Source: Bifidobacterium bifidum ATCC 29521 = JCM 1255 = DSM 20456
GTDB taxonomy: Bacteria > Actinomycetota > Actinomycetes > Actinomycetales > Bifidobacteriaceae
NCBI RefSeq assembly: GCF_001025135.1
Contig: NZ_AP012323.1
Location: 682,001-746,000, forward strand
Direction of reading: 5' to 3'
DNA length: 64,000 nt
Shown: positions 44,557-52,885 of the stretch, in pieces
Numbering within the stretch: position 1 is the first letter of the stretch
Layout: the number at the start of each line of letters is the position of its first letter
Translations under genes and position numbers: made by a program
The notes under the pieces: model-generated
The model's input: only the letters and a program-made list of their open reading frames with translations
The model's database searches: none
Told to the model about the DNA's origin: nothing

Positions 44557-47500
44557 ATGTATCTCAAGGAACTCACGCTGCGCGGCTTCAAATCGTTCGC
44601 ATCTGCCACGACGCTGCGATTCGAGCCGGGCATCACCGCGGTCGTCGGTCCGAACGGTTCCGGCAAGTCGAACATCGTCGACGCGCTCACCTGGGTGATG
44701 GGTGAACAGGGCGCGAAGAACCTGCGCGGCACGTCGATGGAGGACGTGATCTTCGCGGGAACGTCCTCCCGCCCGCCACTCGGCCGCGCACAGGTGAGCC
44801 TGACGATCGACAACACCGACCACACGCTGAACATCGACTACAGCGAGGTGACGATCAGCCGCACCATCTTCCGCAACGGGGGTTCCGAATACGCGATCAA
44901 CGGCTCGGCCTGCCGTCTGCTCGACATCCAGGAGCTGTTGAGCGACACCGGGCTCGGGCAGCAGATGCACGTGATCGTCGGGCAGGGGCGGCTGGACGCG
45001 ATTCTGAGGGCCGATCCCAGCGGCCACCGCGCGTTCATCGAAGAGGCCGCGGGCATCCTCAAGCACCGCAAGCGCAAGGAACGTGCGCTGCGCAAGTTGG
45101 CGAACACCGAAACGAACCTGTCGCGGCTCGACGACCTGCTGAGCGAGATACGACGGCAGCTCGGGCCGCTTGGCCGGCAGGCGCGTATCTCGCGCAGGGC
45201 CGACAGCATCCAGGTGACGTTGCGCGATGCGCAGAGCCGCCTGTACGCCGACGATGCCGTCGCCGCGATGGCGAAGCGCGACGCGGTGCGCGGCGAGCTG
45301 GCTTCGGTGCGTCACGACCTGCAGGCCGCGCAATCGGAGCTCGCCCGGGTCAAGGTGCGCATCGAACAGATCGAATCGCTGAGCGCGCAATCCAGCCCGG
45401 CACTCGCGCGAATCAACCAGACCTGGCATGAGATGTCTCAGATACAGGAACGGCTGAAATCGTTGTCCTCACTGGCCGGCGAACGCGGACGGTCGCTGCT
45501 CGGGCAGCTGGTGACCTCTCTCGGCGAGGACCCCGACATGCTGAACAAGCGGGCGGAGGAACTGGAATCGCAGGCGCGGCGGCAGTCGGAGACAGTCAAC
45601 GACATGCGCATCGCGCTCGACAAGGCGATACAGGAGCGCGCCGACGACGAGAAAAAACTCGCCTCGGTGCGGCAGACCCTGGCGGAGCTGCGCAAAAGCG
45701 CCCAGCAGCGCGACTTGCAGATCGCGAACCTCAACGCGCTGATCGCCCGCGAGGAGGCGGCCGCCGAACTTGCAGACACACGCGCCAAGGATTTCACCGC
45801 GCAGCGCGAAACACTTCAGACCCAGTTGTCGCAGGCGCGCTCGCAGTGCGAGTCGTTGGAACGCGAGGCCGACAACGGCGACGATGACGGCGGCAAGGCG
45901 CTGGAACAGGCGCGGGCCGATCTCGCCAAGCGGCAGGAGGCGCTTGACGACGCGCTCGCGCGGCAACGGGACGTCGACGGTTCGATCATCACGCTGCAGG
46001 CCAAAGCCGACGCGCTGCGCGACACGCTGGAATCGCGCAACGCCTCCGGCGCTCTCGAACAGGACGATCAGGTGGCCGCGATGGGGCGGCTCGCCGATTT
46101 CATCCACGTCGAGGAAGGCTGGGAGGAGGCCATCGCCCACGCGCTGGACGCGTTCTCGGGCGCCATCGTGGTGCCGGGGGAGCGCAACCTCCTGCATGCG
46201 CTGCGCAAGGCGAAGCAGGATCGTCTGGGCAAGGCCGTGCTCGTGATGTCCGACGCGGCTGAAAGCGGTGCCGGTGCCCCGGAACAGGTGGCCGTCGCTG
46301 AGGAGAACGATGGTTCGCCATATCGGACGCCGTGTGCGGCCGGCACGATGGTGTCGGCGAATCCGGATGCACCGGACCCGGGCCGAGCCGCGGGGGTCGT
46401 CGGCGCGGTGCGGCTGCTGCTCAACAACGTCGTCGCGGTCGAGACGATGGATGAAGCCGTGCGGATGGTCCGCGACGGCGGATGGGCGCAGGCCATCACC
46501 CGCGACGGGGAGGTCGTCAACCCGGTGGGTGCCGTGGGCGGTTCATCACTGTCGCAAAGCGATCTGTCCTTGGCGGCGAGGCGGGATAAGGCGCTGAAGC
46601 GGATTACGGTGCTGCAAGGGCAGCTGGACGACATCACGCGGCAGGTTGGCGAGGCCCGTCAGCGGCGGGACCAGGGGCGAGTGCTGGTCGACAAGGAATC
46701 GCAGCGGCGCATTCAGGCCAAGCTCAAGTCCGAACAGGCCGCGAAGGCGTTGCAATCGGCCGAGTCGCGGATGAAGGGCGTGGAACGTCAGGTCGCGGCG
46801 ATCGAGGAGAAGCTGCGCGGCAGTGTCGAGGAACGCCGGAGCCATCAGTTGAAGCTCGACGATTTGCGGCGGGCGCTCGCCGCGATCCGGGATTCCGGCG
46901 CGGAACATGCCGACGTCGACGAGCTGGGGGAGCGCGAGCATCGGCTGGAAGCCGCGTTGAACGCTACCCGCGAGCATGAGGTCACCGCGAAGATCGCGTG
47001 GACGGAGGCGGAACGCAAGGTCGAGTCGTTCAAGCGGCAGGCCGGGCTGTTGCGCGACAACGCCGCGGAGGCCACGCAACGACGCGCGCGCATCGAGGCC
47101 ATGAACGAGCGTCGCAAGGCGCAGGCCGCGCACGCGCAGCGCATCGCCGACGATGCCGCGCAGGTCGCCTCCCTGGTGGCGGCGAGCATCGACGATGTGA
47201 TCGCCAAGCGCGAGGCGCTGCAGGCCGAGGCATCGAGCCACGACGCGGAGCTGAAGACGCTGCGGGCGCAGCGCGATGGCATCGAGCCGAAGGTCGCGGG
47301 ACTGCAGCGGCGTGAACACGAGCTGGATGTGGATCGCGAACGATTGGCCGGGGAATTCGGGCAGTTGACGCAGAAGGTGTCGGATGACCTGGGACTTTCC
47401 ATCGACGAGCTCACCCGCGATTTCGGCCCCGAGCGGCCGGTGCCCGTGCTGGACGAGAACGGGCGTCCCGTGCCGCGTGCGGACGCTTCTGAACCTGAAT

Positions 47501-48219
47501 CCGAGTCCGAACCAGGCTCCGAATCTGACGGAGGCGACGACCCGAGCCGGTTCGAAACCGTTCCGTATGACCGTGCGGAACAGCGCAAGAGGCTGGAGAA
47601 GGCGAAGCGCGACCTCGCCGCGCTCGGCAAGGTCAATCCGTTGGCCGGCGAGGAATACGACGCGCTTGAGACCCGCAACCAATACCTGAACGACCAGCGC
47701 AACGACGTGGTCAAATCTCGCGATGATCTGATGAAGCTCATCAGGGATCTGGATTCCACGATGGTGAGCGTGTTCAAATCCGCGTTCGATGATACCGCCG
47801 CCGCGTTCGAGAAGATGTTCGCCACGCTGTTCCCCGGCGGTACCGGCCGTTTGCGTCTCGACGACCCCGATGACCTGCTTGCCACGGGTGTCATCGTCGA
47901 GGCGAGCCCGGCCGGCAAACGCGTCAAGCAGCTGAGCCTGTTGTCCGGCGGGGAGCGGTCCCTGACCGCGCTGGCGCTGCTGTTCGCGATCTTCACCGCG
48001 CGGCCGAGCCCGTTCTACGTGATGGACGAGGTGGAGGCCGCGCTCGACGACGTGAACCTGACCCGCCTTATCAACGCGTTCAACGAACTGCGCGAACACG
48101 CCCAACTCATCATCATCACCCACCAGCAGCGTACGATGTCGATCGCCGACGCGCTGTACGGCATCACGATGCGCTCCGACGGCGTCACCGCCGTAGTCAG
48201 CCAGAAACTCAGCCGCTGA
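44557..48219 (+). CDS. smc: Chromosome segregation ATPase SMC
   Basis: Forms the condensin ring with ScpA/ScpB. 1220 residues: an N-terminal ATPase half (Walker A GPNGSGKSNIVDALTW at about 32-47), a long coiled coil, a hinge (about 505-660), the return coil, and a C-terminal half with signature LLSGGERSLTALAL and Walker B FYVMDEVEAALDD. An insertion in the hinge region (AESGAGAPEQVAVAEENDGS onward, about 40 residues) and an acidic segment near residue 980 (EPESESEPGSESDGGDDP) look species-specific. Five bases separate it from folC. Confidence 0.97.
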   Translation: MYLKELTLRGFKSFASATTLRFEPGITAVVGPNGSGKSNIVDALTWVMGEQGAKNLRGTSMEDVIFAGTSSRPPLGRAQVSLTIDNTDHTLNIDYSEVTISRTIFRNGGSEYAINGSACRLLDIQELLSDTGLGQQMHVIVGQGRLDAILRADPSGHRAFIEEAAGILKHRKRKERALRKLANTETNLSRLDDLLSEIRRQLGPLGRQARISRRADSIQVTLRDAQSRLYADDAVAAMAKRDAVRGELASVRHDLQAAQSELARVKVRIEQIESLSAQSSPALARINQTWHEMSQIQERLKSLSSLAGERGRSLLGQLVTSLGEDPDMLNKRAEELESQARRQSETVNDMRIALDKAIQERADDEKKLASVRQTLAELRKSAQQRDLQIANLNALIAREEAAAELADTRAKDFTAQRETLQTQLSQARSQCESLEREADNGDDDGGKALEQARADLAKRQEALDDALARQRDVDGSIITLQAKADALRDTLESRNASGALEQDDQVAAMGRLADFIHVEEGWEEAIAHALDAFSGAIVVPGERNLLHALRKAKQDRLGKAVLVMSDAAESGAGAPEQVAVAEENDGSPYRTPCAAGTMVSANPDAPDPGRAAGVVGAVRLLLNNVVAVETMDEAVRMVRDGGWAQAITRDGEVVNPVGAVGGSSLSQSDLSLAARRDKALKRITVLQGQLDDITRQVGEARQRRDQGRVLVDKESQRRIQAKLKSEQAAKALQSAESRMKGVERQVAAIEEKLRGSVEERRSHQLKLDDLRRALAAIRDSGAEHADVDELGEREHRLEAALNATREHEVTAKIAWTEAERKVESFKRQAGLLRDNAAEATQRRARIEAMNERRKAQAAHAQRIADDAAQVASLVAASIDDVIAKREALQAEASSHDAELKTLRAQRDGIEPKVAGLQRREHELDVDRERLAGEFGQLTQKVSDDLGLSIDELTRDFGPERPVPVLDENGRPVPRADASEPESESEPGSESDGGDDPSRFETVPYDRAEQRKRLEKAKRDLAALGKVNPLAGEEYDALETRNQYLNDQRNDVVKSRDDLMKLIRDLDSTMVSVFKSAFDDTAAAFEKMFATLFPGGTGRLRLDDPDDLLATGVIVEASPAGKRVKQLSLLSGGERSLTALALLFAIFTARPSPFYVMDEVEAALDDVNLTRLINAFNELREHAQLIIITHQQRTMSIADALYGITMRSDGVTAVVSQKLSR

Positions 48220-48246
48220 CCCCACATCGAAGACCACCCTCCGGCG

Positions 48247-48335
48247 CTGCGCGCCACCTCCCGTCAGCGGGAGGATTACCGATTGCCGACCCGCTGGCGG
48301 GAGGTGTCGGCCGTAGGCCGACTGGGGGTGGCCGT
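48247..48335 (+). repeat. Fullest copy of the dispersed intergenic repeat
   Basis: Two small dyads in series, CCTCCCGTCAGCGGGAGG and CCCGCTGGCGGG, followed by AGGTGTCGGCCGTAGGCCGA and CTGGGGGTGGCC. Parts of it recur at 1901-1950, 19641-19679, 30286-30316 (exact, inverted) and 40007-40038. It lies between the convergent smc and racemase genes. Confidence 0.75.
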
Positions 48336-48392
48336 GCATCCGGGGATGTGGCTGTTGCTCCGCCCGACCGACCTTTTTCGCCTGCGCCGACT

Positions 48393-49118
48393 CTAGCGGC
48401 GGATGGCCTTGGCCCAGCTGACGGTGTCCTCCACGAGGACGGCCTGGGCGTCGATGATCGGCAGCTGAGGCAGCGGGAACGCCTCGTTGAGCACGGAGAG
48501 CTCGGTGCAGCCGAGCATCAGCGTATCGCAACGGCACGTGCCGGCCGGATCGAGCATCGCCTGCAGCACCGACTCGTAGCGCTGCAGATTCAGGTCGCCG
48601 GTTCCCTTCACGTCGTCGTAGATCAGTGACGTGATGCGCTCCTGCAACTCGTCGTCCGGCTCGACGAAGGTGTAGCCGGCCTCCTCGACGGCCTGACGGT
48701 ACACGCCCGAAGCCCGCGAGCCCATCGTGCCGAGGAATCCGACGCGGTGGAAACGCTCCTTGGGGTATTGCCCGGCCATGTGCGCGACGGCGCCGCGCGG
48801 CATGTGCAGGATCGGCACCGGCGTCAGCGACTGGAAATGATCGTAGAAGTAATGCGCGGTGTTGCAGGTGAGCACGATGAAGCTCGCGCCCATCGCGGTC
48901 GCCTTGTCGATGTCGTCGGCGATTATCGGGAACGGGTCATCGTCGGACTGCCCGATGATGAACGCGGTCCGGTCGGGCACGGCCGCGTCGTTGAACACGA
49001 CGTAGTCGAGGAACTCCTGGTCGCTGTGGGCGTGCGTCTCACGGTTGACCAACCGGATATAGCTTTCCGTGGCCAGCGTGCCCATGCCGCCCAATACCGC
49101 AAAAAATGGTCGTCTCAT
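48393..49118 (-). CDS. Aspartate/glutamate racemase family protein, probable aspartate racemase
   Basis: Interconverts L- and D-amino acids without cofactor, using two cysteines. 241 residues. C85 (FIVLTCNTAHYFYD) and C204 (TLMLGCTELSVL) are the catalytic pair, and the N-terminus GGMGTLATESY is typical of aspartate racemases. It lies 25 bp after the ATP-grasp ligase on the same strand. That pairing is the one known in Enterococcus faecium for making D-Asp and ligating it to the peptidoglycan precursor, so D-aspartate supply for the cell wall is the most likely job. Confidence 0.85.
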   Translation of the reverse strand: MRRPFFAVLGGMGTLATESYIRLVNRETHAHSDQEFLDYVVFNDAAVPDRTAFIIGQSDDDPFPIIADDIDKATAMGASFIVLTCNTAHYFYDHFQSLTPVPILHMPRGAVAHMAGQYPKERFHRVGFLGTMGSRASGVYRQAVEEAGYTFVEPDDELQERITSLIYDDVKGTGDLNLQRYESVLQAMLDPAGTCRCDTLMLGCTELSVLNEAFPLPQLPIIDAQAVLVEDTVSWAKAIRR

Positions 49119-49143
49119 AAATGTCGCCGTCGATTCCGAAAAG

Positions 49144-50379
49144 TCAGTCGTTCTTGCCGAGATACGTGTCGTAGTTCTTCGCGGTCAGCCGGTGCAGCCT
49201 CCACAGCAGCAGCCGGCGCCTGAACGACAGGTCCCGCCCGTAGCGCAGCGTCCAGCCGGATTTGCCCGCCTTGTGCAGCGCGATTCCGCGGTCAAGCGCC
49301 TCCCCCGGCTCCGCGTACTTCTTGAGCGTCGAGAACGGCACCTCCAGCAGCATGCTGTCACCGCGGCCGATGACCGTGTCGCCCTCCATCGGGTTGCCGA
49401 GCACCAGGTCGTCGACGAAATACTCGGCCAGATTGAAGCCGTTAAGCGTCACGAAGAAGTTCGTGCGGCCCTGGCGCAAGTTGATTTCGAACAGCTTGTA
49501 CTCTCCGTCGCGCGGGTCGAACTTGATGTCGAAGTTCGCGACGCCCTCATATCCGATGCTTTCCAGGAAGCTCTTGATCTTCAGGCAGAATCCCTCGTTG
49601 TAGTCGGGGATGATCGCCGCGTAGTTGCCGATGGCCTCCGGCGTCGGGTCGGCGAGCAGCACGTGGCCGAGCACCATCATGCGCACATGGTGGTCATGGT
49701 CGACGTAGGCGTTGAGCACGCGCATGTTGGCGTCGGAGCCGGGGATGAAGTCCTGGATGATCAGCTCGGAGCCGTAGCCGGCGCCGTAGATCGCGGAGAC
49801 GACATGGGCCAGCTCCTCGGGCGTGTGCAGAATGAACGCCTTCTTGCGTCCGGGGAAGTCCACGTGCAGGTATTCGACGCTGTTCGCCGGCTTGACGGCC
49901 ACGGGGAAGCCGAACGGCAGGTCGTGATACTTGCCGGCCGCGGCACCGGCCTTGTCCAGAACGAACGTGAGCGGGTGCGGCAGGTCATACTGGGCGCACA
50001 GCTCGTAGAAGGAGGTCTTGTTGCTCAGACGGTCGTGCAGGTCGGCATCGACCGACACGAACGTGAAATACGGCTTCAGCTCGTCCTTGTACCGGCTCAG
50101 CAGCTCGCTGTAGTCGTCACCGCACGCGATGAGCAGGAACGTGGTGTCGGGTCGCTCGGACGTGAGCCGGCGACCGGCCTCGACCATGTGACGGCGGAAG
50201 GATTCCGGCTCGGTGAAGTCCGCGAAGAACGTCGGCTCCATAATCGAACTGAATTTGGTGACGGAAAGCTGCATACGGCCGTATACCAGCGATTTCAGGC
50301 CATACGCGCTGTGGAACGCGCGGGCCATCGCGTAGGCGCAGGTTTCACTGCCGAGTAGTACAGGCTGGAAAGCCGTCAT
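49144..50379 (-). CDS. ATP-grasp carboxylate-amine ligase, candidate D-aspartate ligase for the peptidoglycan bridge
   Basis: 411 residues. The N-terminal domain (PVLLGSETCAYAMARAFHSAYG) is followed by the ATP-grasp core: FPVAVKPANSVEYLH (ATP-binding Lys), ELIIQDFIPGSDANM, and the Mg ligands in NFDIKFDPRDGEYKLFEINLR (Asp/Glu/Asn). The fold activates a carboxylate as acyl phosphate. The same family includes Aslfm, which adds D-Asp to lysine of the stem peptide. The racemase gene downstream and the MurE/FemX genes 1.5 kb away support a bridge role, but substrate specificity cannot be read from sequence. AAGGAT precedes the ATG. Confidence 0.8.
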   Translation of the reverse strand: MTAFQPVLLGSETCAYAMARAFHSAYGLKSLVYGRMQLSVTKFSSIMEPTFFADFTEPESFRRHMVEAGRRLTSERPDTTFLLIACGDDYSELLSRYKDELKPYFTFVSVDADLHDRLSNKTSFYELCAQYDLPHPLTFVLDKAGAAAGKYHDLPFGFPVAVKPANSVEYLHVDFPGRKKAFILHTPEELAHVVSAIYGAGYGSELIIQDFIPGSDANMRVLNAYVDHDHHVRMMVLGHVLLADPTPEAIGNYAAIIPDYNEGFCLKIKSFLESIGYEGVANFDIKFDPRDGEYKLFEINLRQGRTNFFVTLNGFNLAEYFVDDLVLGNPMEGDTVIGRGDSMLLEVPFSTLKKYAEPGEALDRGIALHKAGKSGWTLRYGRDLSFRRRLLLWRLHRLTAKNYDTYLGKND

Positions 50380-50557
50380 TATCGATCCTTCTGTTGGACG
50401 TTCACGATTGCTTATGACATTCTACATACTCCGTGTGGCGATGGGAGGCCGTTTCGTGCGCAGAGTGCGAAGATGCGGTCACGCGGGCCGTTGCCCCTGG
50501 CGCGGGGGGACGATACATTGAAATAAGACGTATTCTCCCGATGGAACGAGGTTGGTC

Positions 50558-51763
50558 ATGGAAGAGACGACGGCACGGGGATTCGCGGAACTTCGTGAGG
50601 CGTTGGCGTCCCGCACCGGGACGCGGCCGGAGGACTGGTTCCCGGTCTTCAAGGCACGGTACGGCATGCAGGTGGCGTTCGACGCAGTGAGGTCGGTTCG
50701 TGGCGACGGCTCGGTGCTCACCCAGCTGTTCACCTGCTGCACGGCGGTCGATCCGATTGTTGTGAGCGGGCTGAGACCGCGGTATGCGGATGTGGGCGCC
50801 GACACGATGGGCATTGACGTCGCCAAGGTGGAGTCCATGCCGCTGGGGAGCGACGAGCAGGTGCATGCGATGGTGATGCAGCATACGTTTGGCGCGATCG
50901 ATGAGGACTCGTCCCGGCGGCTGGCCGCGCTGGCGGGGGAGATGGGGGCGTTGCTCGTCGAGGATTGCGCCCACTGCGTGACCCGCATGGCCCGTGATGC
51001 TGCGGGATGGCCGTTGGCCGACATTTCCGTGCACTCGTTCGGCGTGGAGAAGATGCTGCCGACCAGATTCGGCGGCGCCATCTGGGTCAATCCGCGGCTG
51101 CGTGAGCGGGATGCGGCGCTGGACGCCGAGACCCGAGGCCGGCTCGCCGCGCTGGAGCAGCCGTCCCATCATCTGGATACGGTCACGAAACTGTATATCA
51201 ACGAGAACCGCGTGCTGTCGCGTCTGGGCGGATTCGGCGGGTGGATGCGTGAGCGACTCACCGCTTCGGGCTGGTATGAGCCGCCGATTTCCGACAAGGA
51301 GCGTCGCGGCGCACTGGAATATGAGCCGATGACGGTGACGCCGTGGATCGCACAGCAGGCGGTGGCCGGCATCTCCGCGCTCGACGCCAATGAGAATGGG
51401 CGGCGCGCGGTCGTGACCATGTATCGCGAGGCTTTTGCGGGCGTCGACGGGTTGGACGTTCCGGCAGTGGCGATGAACGGCGAGGCGCAGCCGCTGTTGC
51501 GGTTCCCGTTGTTCGCGCGGGATACCGAGGCGGCGGAGCGCATCATCGCCGCAGCGCGGCAGGCGGGTGGCTACGCCGAACGCTGGTACCGCCCCGAACT
51601 GTTCCCCGGCGTGACCGATCCGGCCGCCTATGGGCTCGACACGTTGGACCGCTCCACCGTGCCGGTCAGCGACCGTCTGGTCTCCACCGCGCTATGCCTG
51701 CCCACCGAACTGGGTGAAGACGCGGTTCGCCGCGTCATCGACGCCGTCCGCGCCGCCGTCTGA
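50558..51763 (+). CDS. DegT/DnrJ/EryC1/StrS-type PLP-dependent enzyme
   Basis: 401 residues from the ATG at 50558 with GAACGAGG before it. The fold-type I PLP pattern is visible: LLVEDCAHC (Asp that contacts the pyridine N) and VHSFGVEKMLPTRFGGAI with K165 as Schiff-base lysine. Members of the family aminate keto-sugars. The usual order of motifs is kept, but the flanking residues differ from textbook sugar aminotransferases, so the substrate is unknown. It is divergent from the ATP-grasp gene and convergent with the FemX gene, inside the putative cell-wall island. Confidence 0.75.
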   Translation: MEETTARGFAELREALASRTGTRPEDWFPVFKARYGMQVAFDAVRSVRGDGSVLTQLFTCCTAVDPIVVSGLRPRYADVGADTMGIDVAKVESMPLGSDEQVHAMVMQHTFGAIDEDSSRRLAALAGEMGALLVEDCAHCVTRMARDAAGWPLADISVHSFGVEKMLPTRFGGAIWVNPRLRERDAALDAETRGRLAALEQPSHHLDTVTKLYINENRVLSRLGGFGGWMRERLTASGWYEPPISDKERRGALEYEPMTVTPWIAQQAVAGISALDANENGRRAVVTMYREAFAGVDGLDVPAVAMNGEAQPLLRFPLFARDTEAAERIIAAARQAGGYAERWYRPELFPGVTDPAAYGLDTLDRSTVPVSDRLVSTALCLPTELGEDAVRRVIDAVRAAV

Positions 51764-51842
51764 CCACCGGCACGTCTGACCGCCCTCTGGCGCGCGCAGC
51801 GGGTGTTCAGACGTCTCACCCCGTTGCACCGCGCCGGGAATC

Positions 51843-52841
51843 TTACTTCTTGAGGGTGTTCTTCAGTGATTTGGCGAGCTTGAGGGAGCTGTAGAAGGCC
51901 TTCTTGATCGGCACGTCACGCCCGGCGGCCACCGGGGTGATTTCCTCGGTGAACTTGCACTTGAATTCGTTGAGGCCGTTGAGGCTCGGTGCCAGCTCGG
52001 AGCCGATGCCCATCAGATCGTATTCGGTGATGCCCTGCGAGCCAAGGATGCAGCACTCGGTGTACAGCAGCTTGTCGGTCACGTGCAGGCGCATCACGTC
52101 GTTGCGCATGCCGGCATAGTAGCGTACCGCGTGCGTGCCGTTGACGGTCACGATTGACCATGCCACCACGCGGCCCTCGATGCGGGCCGCGAACACGCGG
52201 CAATGATCCGCGCCCAGCGCCTCGATCATGTCGGAGTAGTCGGTGATCGGAGCGGGCGTGAATCCGTCGCGCTTGCCGGTCTCCACCATCACGTCGTAGT
52301 ATTCCGCGAAGTCGGCGATCGCCTGCTTCGTCTCGTCGGCGATGTCGGCCGGGCATTCGCGCAGCGACTTGCGTACGTCGCGGCGGCCGCGACGCTTCAT
52401 GCGACTCAGGATCGCATCGTCGCCGCCGGTCACGTCGATCACCACGGTCTGGTCGTACGGCACGGTCGACAGCACCGGCACGGTGCCGTCGGTGAACCAC
52501 GTGTCGATGCGGATGAACGCCACGTGCCTGTCCGCTCGGTGCACTTCGGCGGCGATCGCGTCGATGGCCTCGCGTTCCAGCGCCTCGTCCGGCTTGACGA
52601 TCCAGACCGGGCCGTGCATCGAACGCAGGTAATGGTATCCGTGCGTCTCCATGTCGATGAACGCGATGAACGCGACGGTCTCGCCGTCTCGCTGGATCAG
52701 GTACACGCCCCAAGGAGTGCGGCCGGGGATGTCCGCCTGGAAGCGTGCCCACACGTCGGTCTGTTCGATCGGCAGCGTCACGCCGGCATCGGCCGCCGCC
52801 TGTTCCATTTGCTGGTAGTCGGTTTTCTGTAACGTAATCAT
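51843..52841 (-). CDS. FemABX-family aminoacyltransferase (peptidoglycan interpeptide bridge)
   Basis: 332 residues, two GNAT-like domains. The N-terminal TDVWARFQADIPGRTPWGVY, the central KRRGRRDVRKSLRE (conserved basic segment) and the C-terminal YAGMRN...LYTECCILGSQGITEYDLMGIG and FKCKF match FemX/FemAB proteins. These transfer an amino acid from aminoacyl-tRNA to the lysine side chain of the lipid-linked precursor. It follows murE by 44 bp on the same strand, so the two form an operon. A second bridge route (the ATP-grasp ligase) lies next door. Confidence 0.9.
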   Translation of the reverse strand: MITLQKTDYQQMEQAAADAGVTLPIEQTDVWARFQADIPGRTPWGVYLIQRDGETVAFIAFIDMETHGYHYLRSMHGPVWIVKPDEALEREAIDAIAAEVHRADRHVAFIRIDTWFTDGTVPVLSTVPYDQTVVIDVTGGDDAILSRMKRRGRRDVRKSLRECPADIADETKQAIADFAEYYDVMVETGKRDGFTPAPITDYSDMIEALGADHCRVFAARIEGRVVAWSIVTVNGTHAVRYYAGMRNDVMRLHVTDKLLYTECCILGSQGITEYDLMGIGSELAPSLNGLNEFKCKFTEEITPVAAGRDVPIKKAFYSSLKLAKSLKNTLKK

Positions 52842-52885
52842 GCTTGTCTTGCTTGTCTTTCTATCGGTTCGTGCGCTTTGGCGGC

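Noticed and set aside
48393..49118. Glutamate racemase (murI)
   Set aside because: The N-terminal GGMGTLATESY and the operon with an ATP-grasp ligase fit aspartate racemase better, though the families are related.
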